A stretch of 64,000 bases of DNA from the NCBI RefSeq assembly GCF_000213175.1, contig NW_009799101.1, positions 4,171,955-4,235,954 of the forward strand. The letters run 5' to 3'. Position numbers and translations under genes: made by a program. This document shows positions 46,608 through 56,348 of the stretch, piece by piece (position 1 is the stretch's first letter; the number at the start of each line of letters is the position of its first letter). The notes below the pieces were generated by a model. That model saw only the letters and a list, made by a program, of their open reading frames with translations, searched no databases and had not been told where the DNA came from. The DNA is from Neurospora tetrasperma FGSC 2508 (Eukaryota > Ascomycota > Sordariomycetes > Sordariales > Sordariaceae).

Positions 46608-48590
46608 ATGCTTTACTCACAAAACATTGCCTCGTTGGGCGCTCTCCTCCTCTTGGCCCAGACTTCAACGACACTCGCTCATCCTGCCAGACACACTCAC
46701 CACCACAGGCACCACTTTGTCAGGGATATCGCAGCTGAGCACCAAATTGGAGTTCCAGCTGATACAAGTGAAATACTGTGGTCGGATTACACCGCGCAGA
46801 CGTCGTCGAGAAAGAGGGGAAGCCTGGAAGATGATAACAAGGGGCGCAAAGAGGAAGAAGGCAAAACCTTCACCATCCGCCAAGTCAAGAACCCTCGCCT
46901 CGAAAGACGAAGTACCGCACAGCGCAATGGTTTGTCAGCTTTGCTTCACGCCTATGCCAAGTATGGTGTTGAGCCGTCGCCCAGGATCAAGAGGGCCATG
47001 AAGCTGAACCCGGCTTTTCGTGAATATCGGGAAGAGCTTGAGAAGAGTATGACTACACTGTCCCATATAATATAGAAGCAAGAGCTGATAAGATTGTCAA
47101 CAGGAGGCGATATCACGGCCACAGTCGCAGCCATTCCCCCTCCCGGCAACTACGAGTACGTCTCGCCTGTCGAGATCGGCACACCTCCACAGACGGTATG
47201 GATGAACATCGACACCGGTTCTGCCGACTTGCAAGTCCTCCTTTCTTTTCTCTAGTCACCACAAACAAAACGTCTCGCTAACAGAGAACAAAACAGCTGG
47301 GTGGTCTCCACCGACACCCCTCGCTACCAAACCCGCGGCCACGCCATCTACGACCCGCACACCTCCAATACCTCGGTCCTGGTCCTGGTCCCCGACCTCA
47401 ACTGGCGCATCACCTACGCCGACGGCTCCGGCGCCCACGGCATCGTCTACCAAGATCGTGTCTCCATGGACGACACGCTGTCCTTCCCCTCGCAAGTCGT
47501 GCAGTCCGCCACTTCCATCTCATGGGACTTCACCACGGACCCATACGTCAGCGGGATCATGGGTTTGGGTATGTCGTCTGGTAACACGGTTAGCGACAGT
47601 ATCAAGGATGTGGAGGCCAGAACGGGGGTGAAGATCTTGACGTTTATGGATAACGTGCGAGAGCAGTTGAAGGAGCCGGTATTTACGGCGAATCTGAGGG
47701 ATAATGCCGAGGGAAGCTATGGGTTTGGGTTCATCAATGAGACGGAGTATATGGGCGAGGTGAGGTATGTGGATGTCAAAGAGGATGGCATCTTTTGGGA
47801 GTTTGAGGTGGGGGGATATTTGATTGGGAGCGAGGAGGAGAAGGCAGATGAGGAGCCAGAGATGACGGAACCTGCTCAACCCGCGAGAAATCCCGACACT
47901 GAGCAGGCGTCAATGACCATCCAGCCAGACCAACCTACGGTCTCAAACCCCATCACACCTTCTTCGACCCAAACCGCCCAGCCAGACACCTCATCCTCCC
48001 CCCTTCTCCTCGAAACCACAAACTCAACCATCACCGCCGCCGCCCACACAACCAGCACCAACCAACGAATCTCCTACCCCTTCACCACCATAGCCGACAC
48101 GGGCACCACCCTCCTTCTCCTTCCCGACCGGGTCGTCTCCGATTACTACTCCACCATCCCGCGCGCTTTTTATTCTTCTGAATGGGCAGGCTACCTCTTT
48201 CCCTGCGCTTACACCTCTTCTCTACCCGATTGGTCCTTTTTCCTCGGCTCGGCTGCATCAGAGACTAATACCACCACCACCAACACTACCACGACGTCTG
48301 ATTCTAAAGCCGAGCCCAAACCTGATATCGGTCCAGAAGTCGAAGAAGGGCAGGAAGAAGGGTCCTTTTACTACAAAGGCACAGTCCCCGGGCGGTACAT
48401 GAACTACGGCGAAGTGAACGCAACCTGGTGTTACGGCGGGATGCAGAGCAGTGAGGATATTGGGTTTAGTATCTTTGGGGATGTACTGCTTAAGGCGCAA
48501 TTGGTGGTGTTTGATTTGGGAGGGATGAGGGTGGGGTTCGCGGGGAAGGAGTTGGCAGAGGGGGTTGGAAAGGGGGAGGTGAGTTTGTGA
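46608..48590 (+). CDS. secreted pepsin-family (A1) aspartic protease with large inter-lobe insert
   Basis: Three exons, 46608-47046, 47104-47230 and 47297-48590, giving 619 residues. Pepsin-type enzymes cleave proteins at acid pH using two aspartates. A signal peptide (MLYSQNIASLGALLLLAQTS) is followed by a long basic/His-rich propeptide of about 140 residues. The first catalytic motif is Asp183 (NIDTGSADFWV), the flap region is ITYADGSGAHG, and the second catalytic motif is Asp456 (TIADTGTT). Both are intact. Between the lobes sits an insert of about 85 Pro/Ser/Thr/Glu-rich residues, and a second Thr/Glu-rich insert follows the second Asp. This makes it longer than usual for fungal A1 enzymes. 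Intron 2 (47231-47296) uses a GC donor (TT|GCAAGT); with it the junction reads DTGSADF|WV in frame. Confidence 0.9.
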
Positions 48591-48650
48591 ATGGGTGATG
48601 GATGGGTAGATAGATGTCATGAGGTGGTGAGGTGATGATGATGGGCGACG

Positions 48651-48699
48651 GGTGGAAGACGGAGTGAGTACACTACTGATAGACTTGGAAAGAGATAGG
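48651..48699 (+). repeat. short dispersed repeat, copy 1
   Basis: About 49 bp starting GGTGGAAG and ending CTGATAGACTTGGAAAGAGA plus a few bases. It matches 50589-50640 with a few substitutions and small indels. Confidence 0.75.
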
Positions 48700-48887
48700 G
48701 AAGGAAAAATCATAAACGCAAAAGGCGGATACCCATCCATTGTATGTCTGACGACCTTTGGATCAGGAACATCCAGCGGCCATACGCCTGTTCATTCCTT
48801 TGTACCGACCCTTGTCCGAGACAAAATAGATGAGACCAATGAACAGATTAGGTAAACCAGTCCGCTACCGCTCGCCAAGATTACAAG

Positions 48888-48926
<39 letters not shown>
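48888..48926. repeat. A39 homopolymer
   Basis: Thirty-nine consecutive A about 300 bp after the protease stop. It is the longest homopolymer in the window. No open frame or target-site duplication identifies it as a retrotransposon tail. Confidence 0.9.
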
Positions 48927-48927
<1 letters not shown>

Positions 48928-49533
48928 GCCGTTGCAAGACTGTGATAGGGATTATAACAATTCGAACAGACATCGACTAGAGCCCCATTTGAATATTTCT
49001 ACCCAGGAATTGCCTAGAACACAAGATCAGAGGTGCGAAAAAGACACTAGATGCGTGATAGGAGTATACCCAAGGTATATTGTCAAAGGTCTAACTATTT
49101 TGTCTAAGACGAGCGACCTCCGCCATCGTCTTCGCTCTGGTGAGCCAGCTATCCATTCGCATCCTCGTCGCCATCCTCTACCCGTCTTTCCAACGAGTAC
49201 AGATCTCCCACGGCCTTTCCAGCGTATAAATCATTGATGCCAGTCAAGTAGCCATCATCTCTTCGCATTCTACCGTTCAAGGGCGGCATCAACGGGACCG
49301 TGTCTTCAGATGCTCATCAATTCACCCCAGCAGGTCTGCACCGATTCACAAATACAATATAAACATCAACGCTGATAATAATCAACAAAGGAAATGCCAA
49401 ATCGAACAACGTCACTGGCGTCGGCTCGATAGGCACTTTACAGAAGACATTAGCAGCTGATCAGAGTTCGCTGAAGAACGCAACTTACCTGGCGCTGGAG
49501 GGCAGCCTCAAACATCTGTAAAGCCGAGTGAAC

Positions 49534-49935
49534 TCATGCAGCACCAGTCGCACCGCCACTATCGTAAGGCGGAGGTGATTGTTGGGGTTCCGATCTCGTC
49601 TTTGGCTCTGTTATCGGAAGACCTTGCTGATTTGTAGCATGAGTTATCTTCCGCCAAATAGTACAGATCAGTATCTCTAAAGGCCATACTACGACAACAC
49701 AAAGTGAGGCCACAGAGATCGTAGTAATGCGGGTGCGTCGGGTGATCGGTAGCATTTCGTAAAAAGTGTCGATGGCGCTATTGCACCAAGTCTATACGTT
49801 CGTCGCCCAGTGCCAAAACCATAAGAAGCCTACTACACACCAAGCAACACTGGCTAACAGCCAAATATACCATTAGACACTAGGGTTACCATCGCATGGC
49901 ACCGTAATTGGCAGGGGCAAGATTGTGTCGTTCAT
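49534..49935 (-). pseudogene. broken small two-helix membrane protein gene
   Basis: One frame of 134 codons runs from an ATG at 49935 to a TGA at 49534 and is interrupted by a TAA (49873-49875) and a TAG (49792-49794). Across both stops it still reads as a coherent small membrane protein. There is a short polar N-terminus ending PCDGNPSV, then a Trp-rich hydrophobic segment (WYIWLLASVAWCVVGFLWF). A linker follows, then a second hydrophobic segment (VASLCVVVVWPLEILICTIW) and a polar tail with a PPPY motif. Introns cannot remove the stops: the only GT-AG pair around the first is about 36 nt, shorter than any intron here. Both stops could come from C-to-T change of CAA/CAG codons, as repeat-induced point mutation would cause, though other routes are possible. 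Function unknown. A downstream fragment from the ATG at 49755 (73 codons) could still be translated. Confidence 0.6.
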
Positions 49936-50588
49936 TCTGCGACATTCACTATTATATTAGAAAGGAGCTGGAGAAATAGGAAAGTAGAGAGTTGAATAGT
50001 AAGCGAGAAACATACTTGGAGGGAAATTTCTCGCGAAAGGTGCTCGGGCTGCCAAGCCTCTTGTTGTGAAGGCTGCGCGTAGCTAGTCTCGCAAGTACTA
50101 CGAAAAGCTCGACAAGTAGCTCGCTAAACAGTTGATTTCGACGGGAAATACCGAGTTCAAGCAAGAAGGAAATAACCGATGAGTAGGCCGCTGCCCTGTT
50201 GACCACCCGTGCTGTGATGGCCGAGTGTGCGCGGAAGATAAGTCTGATGAGCGAAAAATGTGTACAATATAACTACCAAAATTTAGTTGAGTATTAGGAG
50301 AAGAAATTTGAGAGGGGGGATACAGTAGTTCAAGTAGCTGTTGGCAGGGCCCGGGTTGGGTTTCCTGTCCATTTGCTTTCATCCTTGTAACCAGTCATCC
50401 TTTCTGTACGAGCGAAGCTCACTTTTGCAGTTGCGTATGCAGGTTCGGAGGTCCGAGGTTACGGTTGCCGAATTTAATACATACTATTTGCCAGGCGGGG
50501 TGAATAACGTGCTTTAGAGTTCCCTATCGGGGAGTAGCGATGGCCGTTCGTAGGTAATTGGGGTTGGCGGTTGGTTCTTGCCTTGTTA

Positions 50589-50640
50589 GGTGGAAGCACG
50601 GCGGAGTGTGTACACTGCTGATAGACTTGGAAAGAGAAGG
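50589..50640 (+). repeat. short dispersed repeat, copy 2
   Basis: It matches 48651-48699 in the same orientation (shared cores GGTGGAAG, GTACACT, CTGATAGACTTGGAAAGAGA). Flanking sequence beyond the core does not align convincingly. Confidence 0.75.
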
Positions 50641-51200
50641 AGGCTTGGAGCTCTTTTCAGTCTTTCAAAAAGAGGAACTGTCCTCCGTTCAATGCGATAT
50701 GGGACAATGATAAAGGTTTATGACGCTATGAAAGCCTCTGATGGATGGTTTCTCATGTCTCTCTCCGTCTCCTTCAAGGCCTCCAAGACTGGAAGATGTG
50801 AGTCTCACAGCATTACCCGATAGAAAGCCTAACTGAACGCTTTTCTACATCCAACAAAGCTTTAGATATTTTGTCTAGACCAACAGACAAATTAGAACTG
50901 GACTTTATTTCCGTCTTAAAACCTATGCATGCCTCAGAGTCACAATCATTGGTGATAGCGTCGGGGCGTTAGTAGTGTGGAGATCACGGTCACTGTACAT
51001 ATAACTTCTTTTGTCCATAAAAGGATGAACGGTCCGGTCCTTCGTGGTCGTTAATGAATTGTAGCGGCCTGGCCATCACGATGTACTGCATATTTCCAGG
51101 TACGCAACAGCGGAGAAGAAGAGGTGGCTGAGGGGTACAGATACGTACGGTGCAACTTTGGGTAGGAGAACAGAGGCACTTTCGACAAAGTCTTTAAAAG

Positions 51201-51338
51201 TCTGGAGCAACGGGATCCAATGACCGGGTTTCTGGATTCAGTCGTCCTGCAGGAGGGTGTAAAGAGGCACTGTTGGCACACTCTGGAGAAGCGAGGCCCA
51301 ATGACCGGTTTTCTGGATTCAATAATCTGCAGGAGGGA
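51201..51338 (+). repeat. degenerate tandem duplication, period about 81 bp
   Basis: Two units start near 51201 and 51282. They share TCTGGAG, CCAATGACCGG, TTTCTGGATTCA and CTGCAGGAGGG. Differences include several G/A and C/T changes. Confidence 0.75.
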
Positions 51339-53848
51339 AGGCGGTTGGCGCCGTATGGTGATGCGGAAGGTTGGATGGCTTGAGGATGGGTGTAGGGGTG
51401 CTAGGGCGACGTTGACTGGCTCCAGAGACTCTGAAGACTTGCATCAAGCCAAGCTTGAGGAATTCCAAATACTTTTGTGATAGTGGCTTGCTCATATGTG
51501 GGACGGGCTGGACCCTTCCATGGGAGAGGGAAATGGAAAGAAAGGAAATATTGATTGAGATTGGAAAGCATGGCGGCGGCACCTTGTTGCGATTGGGTAC
51601 ATTCGAGAGGTACCTGTCTGCCAGGGGAAGTACGTGAGTGGTGAGGCTATTCTGCCTTGGCCGAGAACCTGGTGCTTTTTGCATGAGAAAGGTTACATGT
51701 ACACACCTTGCGGGAACATAGTGAACGCGGGAGATATTTTAACCGGCAGTGGTGTTCAAACGGCATGGCTTGGGTGATGCGAGTGATGAGTGGTAAAACG
51801 CCTTGCGCCTTCTTGCGGCATTGTATAGTCTACGTCTAGAGTGCAGGTGTTTGCCTAGTCTGGAACCCAAAACGGAAATGGTTTGCGTTCTCGACCGAGT
51901 TGGCAGTTCTTGCTTGTAACCCCGGGATGCACGAGGGAGTATCCGGTGTCAGTTGCTGCTCGACAGGTATGTGACGACTGTCTAATGCAGATGTCGTAGG
52001 TACGTTCCTGCTGAGAGTTTGAGTCGCGAATAGGAAGGATCAATTGAACAAAACGAAGAACTTCTTTCCTGAGGAACAAAGATCGAAACAAATCTCAATT
52101 CTTCTAGTCTCAAAAGGAAAAAAAAAAGGAAAAAAAAAAAACATCGTCAGAGGCCAAACCCTTACCCATCTGTAGGGCTGGCGGGACACCAGGATATCCT
52201 GGGATGGTTTGAACATCATCTTGATCTTCGATGAGATCAAGGCGACGGCGGGGACGGGATGGTGACGAATGGCGGGGGTCAAGGGTCATTCCATAACATC
52301 ACAACGGCGGGCTTGGAAGGGCCGCGGACCACTTTCGAGTGTCGATCACTTGGACGGCCAGGAAAGCCCAAAAGAGGCACCCATCGACGCCTCGTCCGCT
52401 TGGCGAGCGTTGTGGGGTTGGGCTTCAACCGGCGAGCTTGCCAGTTTGACGAATGACGGTGTTTATCTGGGAATTCATCACTCGGGGCAAGGGGTTCAGG
52501 AACATCTGTCACAACCAGGAAAGTTGGACCAATTTCTCAACACTTGGCGTCTCAACGGGCGTGGATACGGGGGCTTGGTGATGGAAATTGCACGATCCGG
52601 CCCAGTCCTCGAGCACATCAAGTGAAATGTCAAGTTCTTTGACCACTGCCCTGTTGAACTACGAGGAGGGGAGCATGAGCTTCACATTCCCCACGTTACA
52701 TTTGCGCTACCGAGAGCATGGAACCCAGTGTAAACACGGAGAGCACCGGTTGCTCTGATTGAGGGATCATGTTTCTAAATGCCCGAGGAAATCGGTTTTG
52801 CCATCGTCGGAGATAAAAAGTTTCGCTGAAGAAGAGACTTTGGCTGCTTCAGTCAGTGTCCCTTTTGTCTGACAAACAGTAGAGCGTAAAGTCCGCAGTC
52901 AACATTCGTGCTAACAAGCGAACAGGGTTGAATGGTAGGTCATGTGTGACCCGGATCCCTCAGACGCCAGACCAATAGGATGTTGCAACAAGCGCCGGTT
53001 ATAACATACGGCCACACACCACGAGCACCCATGAAGGTCTGGACCTGATGAGGTGGTATACAGGTACGGACCTAGAGCGAAGAGGGAGTTTCTAGGGGCT
53101 TTGCAAGTGAAATCTCGATTCAAGCCGCGCCCACCCCACACTAACGGGCGATATGATATCAAAAGCATCGCGATTGACAAGTCATATAGCGGGAGATATC
53201 ATGAAAGCTCAAGTGGCAGGCATGGAGAGGCACAGGCAGAACGTTGAAGAACAAGGGTTCACAGTACTCAGCCACACGATAATCAAGCGCCTCTTCCGGC
53301 ACCGTCTTCGTTTTAGGACTTCTTTGCATCTCCGGAAGTTCGGACATGTCCCGAGAGATCCACCTATTGTTCTTCTGAATCTGGCTTTCTTTCCTAACTT
53401 TCTGCCCTCCTTTCTGCCCCCCTTCGGGCCTCCTTCTACCCCCTTTCGGGATTGGTTCGATGTGAACTGGATATGACCTCCTTCGGAACACGAAGATCAT
53501 TGAGAATGCCACACACTAGTCACACGCACGGTCCCTTACCCAACACCGTAAGTACGGAGCCTTGCAGTTGAGAGTACCTCTAGCGAGAACGCCGCCGCCA
53601 GGCATACACACAAGAAACACTATATGCAGTATCAGTATACTGAAGATCTGGATCTAGGGGTTAGGACTCTCGACGATGAGGCCTACATATTTTCTTGGCA
53701 ACTGATAGGGACTTTTGGACATCGAGGGTGCTTGCCTGGAACTCAGCCATGAACCCATGACGCTGTTGTTGAATTCTTGCATGATGGTCAAAAGCCTTTT
53801 CAAGGTTCTTTTCGTCGTCTGAGGGCCTCCATTGCCCGGTCGAAAACA

Positions 53849-53856
53849 TATATAAA
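53849..53856 (+). promoter_or_regulatory. TATA box candidate of the His/Gly-rich protein gene
   Basis: TATATAAA lies 49 bp before the (CAACAG)10 tract and about 210 bp before the proposed ATG at 54067. It is one of the cleanest TATA-type matches in the window. Confidence 0.5.
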
Positions 53857-53904
53857 TGCTCTCGTCCTACCCATCTCAATGACTTCACTCTTCACCTTTG
53901 TTGT

Positions 53905-53964
<60 letters not shown>
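53905..53964 (+). repeat. (CAACAG)10 tract in the proposed 5' leader
   Basis: Ten perfect hexamers, followed by CAACAACAA. In the frame of the downstream gene it would read as about 20 glutamines, but no ATG opens that frame upstream, so it is probably untranslated. Confidence 0.9.
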
Positions 53965-53969
<5 letters not shown>

Positions 53970-54066
53970 ACAATATCACACTTCCCGTTACCAACGACGC
54001 AACAACCAGACAGTTACCAGTCCACAACGACAACATCAACACCAAATCTCCAACACAGCCAGCAAT

Positions 54067-55893
54067 ATGTGCCTCTCCGAGACCGACAGTCACAAACAGA
54101 AGAGAATGACTAGTGAAAGGTAATACCAAGCTCTCCTCAAGTCCTACTTCCACGCTTCATGTCTTGCTCGTCTCAAAGAGTGTTACCTCAGAACTTCCTT
54201 CACCTCTACACTTTGTGCCCAAGACTCGCTTGTGACCTTGTCCTTGTCATTACCCTTGTCTTGGCCACCTATCAGTCTGACACCCGTTCGATCGATTTGG
54301 CCCCCAATGTTAGGCTGACAGGCGCAACCCCCCTTACCCATCACATCACTGTACAGCCACCCATTGTCTTGTCTCATCTCATCAGCTCCACTTGGCAACT
54401 TTCTTTCATTTTGACGTTACTTCAACTTCAACGTCACTTCATCTTTCACTGCAACCTCGACTTGACCTCACTTCAACTTTTCTCAACCAAGTCATCACCT
54501 CACCAGTCCTCTCTCCAAGCCCTTCCTCTTCAACCTCAACATAATCCCGTCTCGGGTCTCAACAACACCAATAAAAACTGACATTAGAGGTAACTAACCA
54601 CCTCACCTTGCAAACAGCCCCCGCTACATCCCCATTACCACCACTACCACCTCCTCCTCCTACAGATCCGACCGTTCCACCACTCACTTCGACGGTCCCA
54701 ACACCGGAAGCAACACCATCCGTAGCGCCCATGAACTCGTCCATGACACTCACCGTCTCGATAATCCCCAGGACCTCTACCGCCAGCACCGCAATGAGCA
54801 CCTCGACTCTACCACGGTCGGCGGCAGCCCAGGCCGCTCTTTGAGTGGTACCTCTAGTCATTCTGCTCGTCGACCAGAAACAAGTACCAGAGCCAGACGC
54901 ATTCTGCAGGAGCACGCTGCTGCTGGCCATGGCCATGGCCTTGGTCTAACCGCCGGCATTCGTGCTCGGGATGGAAGTGGTGGTGGTGGTGATGATGATA
55001 ATGGCATGGCTCTTTCTTTTGATGATGGGGATGATGATAACTACACCCACGTTCCCTTTCCCACTCACGGTGGTGGTGGTGGTTTCGGTCTCGGTGCTAG
55101 TCGCGGTGCGCCCGAGTCGTCCGCTATTAACCTCCCCATTCGTAATCACGGCGACCGCGGCGGCCATCACTCCCACTACGACCTCGGCACCAGCACCGCC
55201 CGCAACCACCACCGCAACCACCGCCACAGCGATCGACACTCCCTCCACACCCCCAGACCACCGCCGCCCAGAGAACCCAAAGAGCGCACAACCACTTACT
55301 TCGTCCAAGATAACATCCTTATGCGCATTTCTTCTATTTCCCACGCCCACTCCCACTCTTCTGTATCCCATGCCCACTCTTCCCACTCTTCCCATGCCCA
55401 CTCCCACTCCCAGTCGGGTACTCACCACCACTCCTACCCGACCACCATTGACAACATGAACGATCCCAGCGGCGACAGCAGTAACTCCAACCCCAACTTC
55501 ACCAGCCACAACACCTCCGACACCATGTCCAACGAACACAGAGGCGGCGGAAGCAGTGCCGACCACAAAAGAAGGAAATGGTACCGTGATCGAATGGCAA
55601 GGATCATCCAGGATATCGAGCCGGGGTTGCCTCCTCCTCCTTCTTCTTTTTCTGCTTCAACTTTTTCTTCTTTTGGTCGTTTGGGTAGTGGCGGTCGTGG
55701 TGCTGGTGCTGGTGCTGGTGCTGGTGGGTACAACTATATGTATCCTGGTATGGGTAGTAGTACGATGGGAAGTGGCGGTGCTGGTGCTGGTGCTGGTACT
55801 GGTGGGTATGGCGCCACCAATGCTCGCGATAGTGGCTATGAAAGTTTCTCTGGGAGTCCGGGGGGTTCTTTTGGGCGTGGGCGTGGGTACTAG
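54067..55893 (+). CDS. His/Gly/Ser-rich protein of unknown function
   Basis: Two exons, 54067-54119 and 54618-55893, joined in phase 2 across a 498-nt intron (donor GTAATA, acceptor GCAAACAG), giving 442 residues. The second exon is open far upstream of any ATG, so an upstream exon is needed, and this junction keeps the frame. The protein is low-complexity: Asp/Gly tracts near residue 125, a His-rich middle with repeated AHSHSS units, and a Gly/Ala-rich C-terminus with GAGAGAGAGG runs ending FGRGRGY. A less biased block (ADHKRRKWYRDRMARIIQDI) near residue 345 is basic and probably helical. There is no signal peptide and no known domain. The His-rich segments could bind metal, which is only inference. 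Exon 2 is much more certain than exon 1. Confidence 0.6.
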
Positions 55894-56348
55894 GTTTAGG
55901 TTTAGGTCTACCATAGGTCATGGTCTAGACTTAACATGCAATCAATCGGCCTTACCTCCTAGAATACCTAGGTGAGATACATTTGTGATCTGACGAATGG
56001 GTCAACAATAAACTCAGACCATTGACGAAATCAATACCGCTAGGGTGTGAAAAAGTACCTACAATGGATAATAGAAGAAGGTTAGAAGGATCGAACGGTT
56101 AAAATGGATCAATAAACAAAGAGGACGGACGCATACCGAATAAATACCTGTTCATTATCGCATGCCTTCTAGTGATATATCTGTTCGACAAAGAGCCCGT
56201 TACCAGTACCGAAGACCAAAGTTCATGCCCAACGTGATTGCATCCCCTCAACCCACCTGAACCACACCCATGTCCTCTTACTTTGTCTCCTCCTCCATGT
56301 ATATATCCAAAACTACCATCCGTCAAAAAGAAGAAATACCTCAACGCG
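55894..56348. other. intergenic region between convergent genes
   Basis: It should contain the 3' ends of the His/Gly-rich gene and the metal ATPase gene. No gene is seen. Confidence 0.5.

Larger units (their letters stand above)
48591..49533. other. region between the protease gene and the broken membrane-protein gene
   Basis: It contains the protease 3' UTR, one copy of a short dispersed repeat (48651-48699) and an A39 run (48888-48926). No coding frame is supported. Confidence 0.5.
49936..53848. other. 3.9 kb gene-poor region with decayed repeats
   Basis: It holds the second copy of a short dispersed repeat (50589-50640) and a degenerate tandem duplication (51201-51338). The open frames (for example 52269-52625 plus, 118 codons) have no family resemblance. 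I call no gene. Confidence 0.45.

Noticed and set aside
48888-48926. A39 run as the tail of a LINE or processed copy
   Set aside because: No coding remnant of a retroelement precedes it and I cannot see a target-site duplication; other A/T runs in the window are likewise isolated.
49840-49880. A micro-intron removing the first stop of the broken membrane-protein gene
   Set aside because: The only GT-AG pair gives about 36 nt, well below the 49-nt minimum seen for other introns here, and it would delete part of the membrane segment.
52269-52625. 118-codon plus-strand frame as a gene
   Set aside because: No recognised family, overlapping open frames on both strands, and it lies in a region of decayed repeats.
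54159-54581. 140-codon open frame inside the intron of the His/Gly-rich gene
   Set aside because: It lies wholly within an intron whose removal is needed to give the large second exon a start, and it has no family resemblance.
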